From NCBI RefSeq assembly GCF_028858725.1, contig NC_084781.1, positions 6,952,513-7,016,512 of the forward strand: a stretch of DNA of 64,000 nucleotides, in the 5' to 3' direction. The DNA comes from Colius striatus. Lineage: Eukaryota > Chordata > Aves > Coliiformes > Coliidae. Positions 12,801-24,800 of the stretch are shown one piece after another. The notes beneath the pieces were generated by a model. It made no database searches. It saw nothing but the letters and a program-made list of their open reading frames with translations, and was not told where the DNA came from. A program made the position numbers and the translations under genes. Every line of letters starts with the position of its first letter. Position 1 is the first letter of the stretch.

Positions 12801-15800
12801 ATTAAGATGGAACTATAAAACCTTACCACAACTTGGGCCAACGAGATTTGGGGAAAATGTTAGTAACTTGTAATTCACAACATTTGGGATACATCTGGGG
12901 TTTTTTAAATGATAAATCATGTACTTTTTTTTTTTGAACAACGGTGTTGAAATAATAAAAGTGAATATTTTGCTAATAATTTTTCAGTCCATCTATAAGT
13001 GTTGATCCTGGAGATTATAGTGAGATCTCGTAAGTGTTTTATACAAATATGGAGCTTTTAATAAAGTACAATTCTTCTGAAGTTTCACTTCTAGTAGTAA
13101 TTGTGCAATCGTGGGAGATTTTGTCTTGTTCCGAGGCTTGCTTTCCGTAGAAGGAAGGCTAGTGTATTATTGAGCGCTCTTGGCCAGGACAGCGCCGAGA
13201 TGTAGCTATTCCAGAGACACCCGAAAGTAGACCGAGGTGTAGAAGCCGAAATCATTTCAGTTTGAGACCATTTAATCGCAGGCCCAGAACATGTAAAGCG
13301 GCAGTCAATGTGAGCACTTTAATACTGATGTTGTATTGCCTTGTTCTGCATGGTGATGTGTCCTTTTGTGCTTTCAGGAGGACTGTGAAGTGGAGAATGT
13401 TTGGGAGATGGGTGGGTTAGGCATCGTCACCTCGGTACCTATTACTCCCAGGGTGGTCTGTTTTCTCTGTGCCAGCAGTGGACACGTGGAGGTAAAGCAT
13501 CGCGTTCTGCTGTTGTTGACTTAGTTACAGCACCTTGTTGTTAAGAAAAGAAATAAAAGATACTGTGACCATAATCCAGAAGAAAGTAATAACCTGTAAA
13601 TCTGTCCTTGCTAAACTGTGTCCCAAGATACTGAAATGGAAGGCGTTCAAAATCAGTTTGGAAACCTCTGTGGTGGTTACTTTGGAGGTGAACTGTGTTA
13701 GACGTAAAAAGAATAGAATGTTTGAGAGACCTCCTGTCTCCTCTTAATCTGGAGTCCCACAGCCGATGTAAAGCAGGGGCTTTGCGTTCTTTTAACTTGA
13801 AATATGAAAAGCTGCCCAATAATCTTAAAGGGCTTTGGGCAGTGTTGACTCTCCCAGGTATGTCTGTATCTGCTGAGAGCAGCCAACTGTTACTGAAATG
13901 TGAGTGGGAGGATTGTGGTGCTGCATAAAGAGATTGATTAAGATGTCTTAAATGCGTGTCCAGGTGTAGATAGATGCCTTCTCAACACCTCATCCTTCCT
14001 CAGAAGGTGATGCCAGCATTCTAGAAAAGGTTTGATCAGAACAAGTGAACAATACTTGGGGATCAGGAGGTTGAGTTCTGCATGAGGGCAGCGGTGCCCT
14101 TGAGGACGTGCACGTCCAGTGGGGCACGGAGCCGTTCCCTTCTTGGTCAGGTTGCTCAAGGGGACAGATGGTTCTTCTGTCCCCTCTCAGCCTGTGGAGT
14201 TCTTGCATTAAGGGTGATTCTTTTTCTTGAATGGCCAGCCTTGTAGGGGGTATTTAGAAATCAGGAGAGCTGTTACGTGGCCACTTAAGCTCGACGGATG
14301 GAGAGATGTCTCTCTTTGCTCTGCACGTCCCTTACTTCTGCACCAAGTGACTTTTGTGGTGCAGCTGGCTTACGTTACAGCGAGGGAGGGAAATCCAGAA
14401 GAGCCCCATAGGCCTTTGCCAATGCTCAGAATACTTAGCCAATGAGTACCAGCCTCCCCTTCACTGCTAGATGCCTAGTTTGAGTAGACAAGCATGTGTT
14501 TGGGCTGTCTGAAGTGCACACAGTTTCCCTCCCAAAACACGCCAGTGGATGTGTTTATTGTGTGAGCGGTAATGCAGAATTTGAAGTAGCTGGGAGCACG
14601 AGGGGGCTTTTTGGGGGGCTTTGGAGCAGCTTCTGCCTCGCTAAAACCCAGCTCTCCCGTTGCAGTTCGTGTACTGCCAGGTCTGCTGTGAGCCCTTCCA
14701 CAAGTTCTGCTTGGAGGAGAGCGAGCGGCCCCTGGAGGACCAGCTGGAGAACTGGTGCTGCCGCCGCTGCAAGTTCTGCCACGTCTGTGGGAGACAGCAC
14801 CAGGCCACCAAGGTACCCACCAAGGTACCCCTGACCTGCAGAGGGCACCCTGCCCTGCCCCTGGCCTCGTCTCGCTCCAGGGCGACAGCGGGGACACACA
14901 GGGGCTCTGCCTCACTGCTGCTGATGGATGGGGAGAGGGACTCTCGAGCTGCTCTGCTGCAACTTCTCCCTCTGTCCCTGAGCAGAAAATGAGGGCTTTG
15001 CATCCCCTCTCTGCTCCAATGCTTTCTCCTCTTATTCTTGTAGCAGTTGCTGGAATGTAACAAGTGCCGAAACAGCTATCACCCCGAGTGCCTGGGCCCA
15101 AACTACCCAACCAAACCCACCAAGAAAAAGAAAGTTTGGGTGAGGGATTTTGATTTCTTCTTTGGATATTTCACTTGACTGTTCGTGGTGCCGTGGGCCA
15201 GAGCTCTGTAGATCGCTTTGCTCTGGCCTTTTAAGGCAGGATGCCTGCTGCATCACAAGGTGCACCTGCAGTATATAGTGAGGTAGATGGCTGGTAAGGT
15301 TGTATCAATTATTCTGGTCCTGGTCTCAGTAGGTGGAAGAAGCTCTTTAGAATGAAAGCATTCACCTTGTTAACAAAGTTACCAGTTGATCAACAACTGG
15401 GATTGGTGCACTAATTTGTATCTTTCAAGATTTTGCTCTAAACAAGTGCAAAAGCTTTGCCTATAAGGTATTTGGTTCTAACAGTTTTGAGGTGTTTTCT
15501 ACTACAACATCCTCAGAGCTGGAAAGCCGTTAAAAGAAGGCTTTGTATTTAGGTGAGAGGAAGTGCCACAACTGCATATGCTATTGTACTATGTGAAGGG
15601 AAAGGTCTTGTTTTCTTCTGCAGTGCAAATATGGATGAGGCAACTAAACTCTGACCTAGTTCCTCTTTTTTGGGGGGTCTCATCGTGTCATCAGCAATTT
15701 ACGATAAAGGGAGTGAAAGTTGTGGCATTTTAGTGAAGGTGCTGGCGTTTGAAACTGCTTCTTCTTGTCGTAAAGACTGAAACGTATCCTTAGGACTAAA

Positions 15801-18800
15801 GAGCAGAAAAACCCTGGGTAAAGGTGAAATAACTCTTGCCAAACACGTTCCTTTTCCAGATATGTACCAAATGTGTTCGCTGCAAGAGCTGTGGATCGAC
15901 AACCCCAGGCAAAGGGTGGGATGCACAGTGGTCTCACGACTTCTCTCTGTGTCATGACTGTGCCAAACTCTTTGCTAAAGGTATGTGAAGCTGCGACTCC
16001 TGACCGCAGCAGCCTCTTCAGATGCTTGGTCCTTCGGGTACTGTATTTAAACACTGTACCTTATAAAGCAATTATTACATGCCTGTAGGCCCAGGGGTTT
16101 AAGCAGTAGTTGAGAAAACGACATTTTTAAGGACTCTTGACTTAAAAGCAACGAAATGCCTGCTGTAAAGTGGTTGTAACTTTGTGCATTAGTCACTGAC
16201 ACCATTGAGTCCAGGAGGGGTGCTTGGGGGAAGGAGCTCAGGATAGAAAAGCTTGGCTATTCCACCTCATTTATTGTCTGTCCTCTCTTCTTTTGTTTTA
16301 CTCTGTAACTTTTTGTTAGTCTTTTCACCTCCAAAAACCCAGTACCAAAATGCTAGTCGGTGACCTCCCCAGCAGATTATTTTGCTGTTTATTTTAGTTG
16401 TTTAGTTTCACTGTGTTTAGGTTATTTTAGTGTTGTAGAAGGAGATGTATCTGTATTGGCAGCTTGCTGGTGGCGGTTTCCAGACAGCTGCTTTCAAGTG
16501 GACACCCGGCCTTCCAGGTGTGTATGGCAACTGAACTTCTGACAAAAATCACTCCTCGTTTGCAGGAAACTTTTGTCCTCTCTGTGACAAATGCTACGAT
16601 GACGATGACTACGAGAGCAAGATGATGCAGTGTGGGAAATGTGACCGCTGGGTCCACTCCAAATGCGAGAACCTTTCTGGTAAGGCAAATCCTTGTCTCT
16701 CTACTTAGGAACAAAGGGCAGCAAGCAGACCAAAGTAATCCAGTTTTGGGCCTTTCTATTAGAGCACCCCTCACCTGCCGTGACCTACCCAAGAAATACC
16801 TGTAGAATGGCTACAGGGAGACCAGGACTAAGAAGCACAAGTCCTGAAAGCACAGGACCTGCCTCAAACACAGGATCTCTCAGCGGCATGAGATGCTTTT
16901 GTTACATGAAAAGTTTCAGTTAGAGACGAAGTGCAGAGCAGGATTCCCTATATCCATCCTTCAGTAAGGCAGTTCAGTTTGTTTGTTTGGTGTGGTTTTC
17001 TTTTGTCTCCAGATGAAATGTATGAGATCCTGTCTAACTTGCCGGAGAGCGTGGCGTACACCTGCATTAACTGTACGGAGCAGCATCCTGCAGAGTGGCG
17101 CCTGGCACTGGAAAAGGAGCTGCAGATTTCCTTAAAGCAGGTTTTAACAGCCCTGTTGAATTCGAGAACTACAAGCCACTTGCTGCGGTATCGACAGGTA
17201 AGCTGGAGCCTCATGTCCCGTTAACGTGCTCTGACGTGAAGTGTTGCCTGGCGTTCAGCTGAGTCCTGGTATTGATGTGCATCCTACTGCAAAAGCACCT
17301 TTGTGGTACTTAGGACAACATATACTGAGAGTTTGTTTTTGTTTTGCTCGTTCATTCCTGTGGAAGCAAAGAAGTGGGTATCTGTGATATGAGTTGTGAG
17401 GCTAAAACAAGAAACAGGGCAAAGTTCTTCAAGGAGTGCGAGGGTTTGGCTCTGTGATGGTGAAGGTGCTTTTTTGAGAGAGGAACAGGATCTTAGTCTC
17501 AAGATATTTGCTCAGAACTAAGACTTTTGAAAGATGGGTCTGATCCTCACAGCTGACAGCTCTGCCCTGCTGCGTGCCTCAGGGTCAGCAGTGGAGACCT
17601 GCTTACGACCTTTTCATTCTTGTCCCAACGTTTTGGACAGAACTCAGAGCTCGAGTCTCTTTTCTTTCACATTAGTAAGACTCTGGGCTGATGAATGTGT
17701 GTGAGAATACGTCTTGAGTAGCAGCCACACTTCAGTAGCCAATGTTCCTCTCTCTGGTTGCTGACGTTAACAGGCAGCAAAGCCGCCGGATTTAAATCCC
17801 GAGACAGAAGAGAGTATCCCATCCAGAAGCTCTCCTGAAGGTCCCGATCCTCCCATCCTAACAGAAGTCAGCAAACAGGAGGAGCAGCAACCTCTGGATC
17901 TGGAAGGAGTGAAGAGAAAGATGGATCAAGGCAGTTATACTTCTGTGGTATGTCATCGAGCTTTGATGTTGCACCCTTGTAACAGATCCTGTGACTTGCT
18001 CTGTGACCCGCAGTGTTTATAACTGAGCATGCTTCGGCCTTTTCTTTATGAACAGGGAGACAGGTTAACGTGCTGCTAAAAATAGTTCTGGCTCGTGCTC
18101 ATATTGATGTTGGCCCAAAGACAGTTAATTTACACTGTTGTGTGTCTGTCTTTAGCCAGCAGCAGCACTTGGATAAACCTATTCTGCTCTTAGTCAGACG
18201 TTTATGTTGATGGAAACGGAATAGGTCCTAGCCAAATCACACTGATGGCAGTCAGGGATCTGGAAACTAATAAATCATCTGTGGAGGGATGATCTCTTTA
18301 GGGCTCACTTCTACAAAATGCTAACATTGACTGAATCTGTTGTCTTTGTAGGAAGCAGCCTTTTCCTCCTCGTTTTCCCTACAAAGCCTGTAGTCTCGGG
18401 GAAGACCATATATTGCAAGGGGCTAGGCAAACTTGGTGCTGTCAGATTTTGGCCAAGTCCTTGTGAGGTGGTTTAAAGTCAGTCAGCTGCAAGCTCCTGG
18501 CAGGAGGAAGAAGTGAACAGATACAGTTCTGCCAGCCAGTTCACAAGTGCAGGGGCCGCTTGTTTCTTTACAGGAAAATTCTGCTGCTGCTTTTAAGTCG
18601 CAGGTAGTTGAGTCTTCTCATCACCTGGATGCTCACTTGTTGCAGTGAAACATCAATGGATAGGGTAGCTGTACAAGGGACAATCCTGTTAATGTGAACA
18701 TTTCTGACTTTCTTACAGTTGGATTTTAGTGACGACATCGTGAAGATAATTCAAGCAGCCATTAATTCTGATGGAGGGCAGCCAGAAGTTAAGAAGGCCA

Positions 18801-21800
18801 ATAGCATGGTCAAGTCCTTCTTTATTCGGGTGAGCTGGGTTACAGTTACTTTGAAATCTGCTTGGTGTGTCATAGTGCTGTGAGTTGCTGCTGGGAGGCA
18901 AAGGGTCCATCACGCTTGCCAGGAACGAAATAATGTGTTGGAGTCGTCGTCGTTAGTGAAATCATTCAAGTTGTGCATTTGCAGTACATCTTGACTGAAT
19001 GCTTTTGAATTTTGGGGTATGTTTCTTACCGAGTGTTATCGCCTTTCAGCAAATGGAGCGTGTTTTCCCATGGTTCAGCGTAAAAAAGTCCAGATTTTGG
19101 GAGCCAAATAAAGTAACAAGCAAGTAAGTGAATTGTTCTGTGTCTGAGTGCGACACCCTGCAGTTTGTCAGCCGTCCAAGCAAAAAGTATCGAGAGAGGC
19201 TGTTTGTGGGGTTGGGTTCTCTTTTTTCTTGTTTAAGAAGTTACTCATTAATCCCTGTCCCAGGTTTGTGTGTACTTCCTTGTTCTAAAGCAGAGAAACA
19301 AAAAACATTAGTTAGAACTGAGTATGTCGTGTGTTGGCTTGCCAGTCCTGTCCTTCCTTTCCCCTGCTCCTCACCCCAATTGCTGTGGCCCTCCTTCTTC
19401 ATCTATTACACTTAAAAGAAGTAGATGGCCACATTGCAAACTGTAGGATGTAAGTGACCTGCCGTAGCCGTTGTTGAGAGCATGGGTAGGCTGTAAGGGA
19501 TGAGTGAGTTGTTCTTGCCTGTCAGGCGTGAGTGGTGCTGGCAGGCAGGACGCTGCGGTGCGGGCAGGCCTCACAGCTGGCTCCCGTTCGTTTCAGCAGC
19601 GGTATGTTGCCGAACGCGGTGCTGCCGCCATCGCTTGACCACAACTACGCTCAGTGGCAGGAGCGTGAGGAGAACAACTGCACCGAGCAGCCCCCGCTGA
19701 TGAAGAAGATCATTCCAGCTCCAAAACCCAAAGGGCCTGGAGAGCCAGATTCACCAACTCCTCTACATCCTCCTACACCACCTATCTCTAGTAAGGAGAC
19801 AGATTGCAGCGCTGTTGGTCCCATACCCAGAGTGCTGTGTTCCGCACCTCCTGATAGTAAAGAGAGGGCGGTATTAGTTCTGCACGTGGAGTAATCCGTG
19901 TGACTGAAGGGTTTTGGAAACCTCCGTGACCTGAAATTGTTCAGAGGCTGTTATGTAGGAGATGTAGAAGCCCAGAAGTACATTTGCACCTGCCCCTTTT
20001 GCCCAGAGCTAAGGCTGTGTAGAGGCCGATGCCTTTGCTGGCTTTACCAGCTGGCTGCTGAAAACCTTGTGCTGCCGTTTGGCTCTTCTGTCTGTATTCA
20101 CTTACTGACAGTCTCTCCAGATGAAATTTTGCCTCCCTGACTTTCGAGAATAAGCAGTGTTCTCTCTTTTAAGGCTCTGACAGGAGCAGAGAGGATAGTC
20201 CTGAACTGAACCCACCTCCGGACGTAGAAGACAACCGGCAGTGCGCGCTGTGCCTGAAGTACGGTGACGACAGTGCTAATGTGAGTGTCTGGCACGGGCC
20301 CGCTGTGATGGGAGCTGCTGTGAGCAACACTGTCAGCTGGGCACTGTGGAGAGGCTGGATGCCTGGTGTGCACCCTTGTGTCCCATGGAACACGCGAAAG
20401 CAATGTTTCCTCCCCTTGTTTAGGACGCTGGACGCCTTCTCTACATTGGCCAAAACGAATGGACACACGTAAACTGTGCTCTGTGGTCAGCAGAAGTGTT
20501 TGAAGATGATGACGGTTCCCTGAAGAACGTGCACATGGCAGTGATCCGGGGGAAGCAGCTGGTGGGTATCAGTAAGGAAGCCTTTGTTAAACTTGACGCT
20601 GAGGTGCGCAGAACCAGGACAGGAACCCAGCTAAAAGATTCCGTGTGTGTTGTGGTTTTTCTTGCGCTTCTTTTGTAACACTAAATAAAACCGGCTGAAG
20701 GTAATTGGAAATTTATACCCGGTACTTTGACCCGGGTTAAGAAGGATCTTAACAACTACTCTGTTAAACGCTGCAAAAAGAATGAAAATCTTGTTTCTGA
20801 GCTCCCAAGCGATCTTAGAAAATTAACTGATCTTCCAGTTGTGAATTGAGTCCTACATATTGATTAAAACAGCAGAAGGGGTGGGATAGGAATGCTCTTA
20901 GCCAGTAGAAGGCTGCCCACGTGGGGAATGCTCTGAGCAGGAAAAGCACTTGATGCATGAATTGGTGAAGTTTGCAAGTGTGTGACTCAGATACGGAGTA
21001 CGAACAAGAAAGTGTGAGGCCTGGAGCAGCCAGTCTGGAAGTGCAGAAGTTGTCCTGTGTGAGAGATCCTTCTTCCTCTCACCTCTTCCTCCATGTCTCA
21101 CTTGTGCCCGTGAGTCATGGTAGGAAAACGTTCAGTCAAGCGGGAGGTCAAGCGTTGCTCTACACTTCTGTCTATGCCCAAAAGGCAGCTGACAGCAGTG
21201 CTATGGGGGCTGGTTTTGGAAGGGATTAACTTTTGGTTGGGGTTTTTTTTTTTGGCTTTTGCAGAGATGTGAGTTCTGCCAGAAGTCAGGTGCCACAGTG
21301 GGCTGCTGCCTCACTTCCTGCACGAGTAACTATCATTTCATGTGCTCCCGAGCCAAGAACTGTGTCTTTCTGGATGATAAAAAGGTTTACTGCCAGAGAC
21401 ATCGTGACTTGATCAAAGGAGAGGTGAGATTCTCCTTTCACACTCTGCCTTGTGTGAAGGCTTGCTTGTGACTGTAAGGTTGGCGTAGTTACAGGGCAGC
21501 CTGTGACCATGAGCACTGGTCAGAGGTTACTGTTGAATGTGTTCCTTGCCAAGGAGGGCCGGATTGCAGTGCTGTTAGAAAGAAGTCAGCGACCCAGCTG
21601 TCCGGGGCAAGTTGGCAAGAGGGGTGTGCTGTGTGGCTGTCTGGAAACCCAAAAAGGAGGACGAAGAAACTAAAGTGGGGACTGCGTTAATGCAGTGTTC
21701 ACGTGATGGTTCCTTTAAAACTAACAGGGAGTTTTGTGGGTTCTTGTTCCAGGTGGTGCCTGAGAATGGGTTTGAAGTTCTTAGGAGAGTTTTTGTGGAC

Positions 21801-24800
21801 TTTGAAGGGATCAGTTTGAGAAGAAAATTCCTTAGTGGCTTGGAACCAGAGAACATCCACATGATGATTGGTAAGACGAAGTCTCTGGGCACTTGGTGCA
21901 CTGTTTGATGCTGGAATCTGGTTCACGGGACCTTTCTGTTCCTCCTTTCGCTCAGGTTCCATGACGATAGACTGTTTAGGAATCCTGAATGACCTCTCAG
22001 ACTGTGAGGATAAGTTGTTTCCCATCGGCTATCAGTGAGTAGAAGCTGTTTCATGTCTTCCAGTATATTAGATGCCAAACCAGTGCTGAAGTAACGTGGC
22101 AAAGTGGACTGTGGCTTTCATATGCTGTTCAGGACTCTCCTGCTTAAGCCAGGCTTCGGCACCTTGTGCCAGGAAACCTTGGTCCCACATGATTTTGAGA
22201 AATGGAAGATGGAAAGCAGGAGTGCTGAGGTTTCCTCCACCGTGGAGTGAATTGGTTTGTGTTTGATTTGTCTTCCAGGTGCTCCAGGGTGTACTGGAGC
22301 ACAACGGATGCCAGGAAGCGCTGTGTGTATACCTGCAAGATCATGGAGTGCCGACCTCCCATCATTGAACCTGACATCAACAGCACTGTCGAGCATGATG
22401 ATAACAGAACAATTGCCCACAGCCCAGTTCCACTTGCAGGTAAGCTTTTAAGGACTGCCTAAAAGAATATTCTCTGCCTGCTTTTGCCGTAACGTATCCT
22501 TGCCAGAAAGCCAAGTGGTGGCTGGGACCCATGTCTCTTAGATTTCACCTAGAATCCACTTCTGGCTTCCACATTATGTTACAGCATCTTGAGATCTTCC
22601 AAAAAGTAAAAGAGAGCGAAGCTCCTAAGTATGCTGGTAACTCTGCAAACTTGAGTCAAGCAAAAGCCACTGTAGCTTTGCTTTCTAGTGGACAGACCTG
22701 AGATTTCTCTAGTGATTTAAAACTTCAGGTTGTACTTTGAGCATCGGTGTTGGTATGCAATGCGAGGGTTGTTAGATACCCTGTGGAGTAGCCAGCATGG
22801 CACTGCTTATGTACTTCCGAGTGACTTTTGCTGTGTCTGTAGGTGAGTTTAACAACAAAAAGAAAAGAAATCTCAACCCTGTCATGTTGAGTTGCCATAA
22901 GGTGAGGCTGTGGAAGACCTTGAAACACTTGTAATAGTTGTCATTGTCAACGTAGACTCTCAGCCTTTATGAAAATGTACTGGGATTCTGTGTGCAAGCT
23001 GAGGGTTACTATATTGCTGCAAGTGTTTGAAAACATTCTTGGTAGAGGCGACAAGACATCATCTCCTGGCAAGGAAGCTGTAATCTTTGTGTCTACTTAA
23101 CAAATACCCCGATTCTCCATGTGTAACGTGACAGCAAGGTGTAGTGTATCAGATGATAGCTTTCAGGATTCGATGACAGCTTATGCTGCTGTTTCTTTCT
23201 CACACAACGACAGAAACTCTGCCTAAAGACAGCCGAAACACACCTGAAATTGTAAACCCACCGTCACCAGATCGTCCCTTGCACTCTCAGACCTCTAGTT
23301 CCTGCTACTACCCAGTGGTCTCCAAGGGCCCCAGGATCAGGACACCGAGTTATCCATCCGCTCAGAGGTCTCCTGGCTCGAGGCCGTTGCCCTCTGCAGG
23401 TATTTCAAGGGTTGTTGACTTTGCTTTTTGGTTTTGGGGGATGGGGTTTTGCTTGTTTGTTTTGGAAATAGCTTTGGTTTGGTTTGTGTCTTCTTTAACT
23501 TGGCTCACAACATGATGACTAGTTTTGTGTGTCTAGAGAAAGTAGTGAAATAGCAATAGGTTTGAGGAGAGTTCTGAAAAGATACAGTAGAGATGGCCTG
23601 TGGTCTTGCTGGCTTTTAATAATGGTGTGATTCATATGGAGTGAGGATGGACTGGGCGTGAAGGTTGACAATCTTTCTTGCTTTGTTTTCTCAGGAAGCC
23701 CTACCCCAGTGACCCATGAAATAGTGACAGTAGGAGATCCTCTGCTATCCTCTGGACTGAAGAGCATTGGCTCTAGGAGACACAGCACCTCCTCTTTGTC
23801 ACAGCAGCAGTCCAAACTCCGGATGATTTCCCCTACGCGAGCCGGGAGCACTTACTCCAGGCACAGCGTGTCCTCTGTCCCCAGCATGGTGTCCCCTGTG
23901 GAACATGAACCAAGCCTCAGAAGCACTGACCGCTGTGTGGGGCCAGTGGGTGCAGCTCCCCCAGGCAGTGCACCTCAGAGTTGCCCTGCCAGCTCGGGCT
24001 CCCAGAAAGCAGCAGCTGCCAGTGGAAGTAAAACTCACCAGCTGGATGCATCTCAGTTTATGGAAGGAAAGCATTCCAGCAGTACAGATGCAGTAGCCAA
24101 AGGTGCGCCTTCTAAGGGGGAGAAGATGAAAATGCTGACCTCAAAGGACCCAGACTATTCGGCTCATGGTTTTCCTGCTGGAGGAAGCTCCAAAATGTCC
24201 ACTCCACCAACCAGTTCATCGGTCACAGAAATGAACGTTAAAATAGGACCCTTTCCAGAATGCTCAGGATCATTTTCTTCCAAAGAAGCAATATCCTTTC
24301 CGCCTTTGCACCAGAGAGGCCCCAGGAAAGACAGAGATCAGCACGTAGAACCCGTCCAGCCAGAGAAAGGAGCACCGGCTGACGAGATGGAGGTGAAGAC
24401 CTCAAAGTCTGCTGGAGTGAACAGATCTCCTGCAGCAAGCGATCACGTGGTTTCTGCCCCTCGAGACAGGCGTCAGAAGGGGAAGAAGTTAACGAAAGAC
24501 GGTTTCAAAGACAAGCATCCTCTGAAGTCTGTTATGGATTCCAGTCCAGCAGTGGGCAGCGACGAAGGAAGCCTGAAACCGGAATTTGGTAACCAGGCTT
24601 TGGCGACTGAACAAATCAGCCAGAGGTTGTGTAACAGTATTCCCACTGAAAGAGCCGGCGAGAAGTCTCCACCTCCGCAAGGGCTGGCGAAGGGTTCCAC
24701 AGCACAGCTCGAAGCGGCCTCCAAGGATTCGCAGGCACCTCGAAAACGCACGGTTAAGGTCACTCTGACTCCTCTCAAGATGGAAGGTGAAAGCCACTGT

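Larger units (their letters stand above)
13492..23694 (+). other. KMT2A: Introns between KMT2A exons 10 and 27
   Basis: The longer introns here are 13492-14665, 15140-15859, 15981-16565, 16680-17012, 17198-17773, 17948-18718, 19124-19596, 19791-20173, 20562-21264, 21424-21752 and 22440-23213. All have GT donors and AG acceptors with pyrimidine tracts. Beyond splice signals I see no RNA gene, no intact repeat and no open frame that resembles a protein. Confidence 0.7.
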
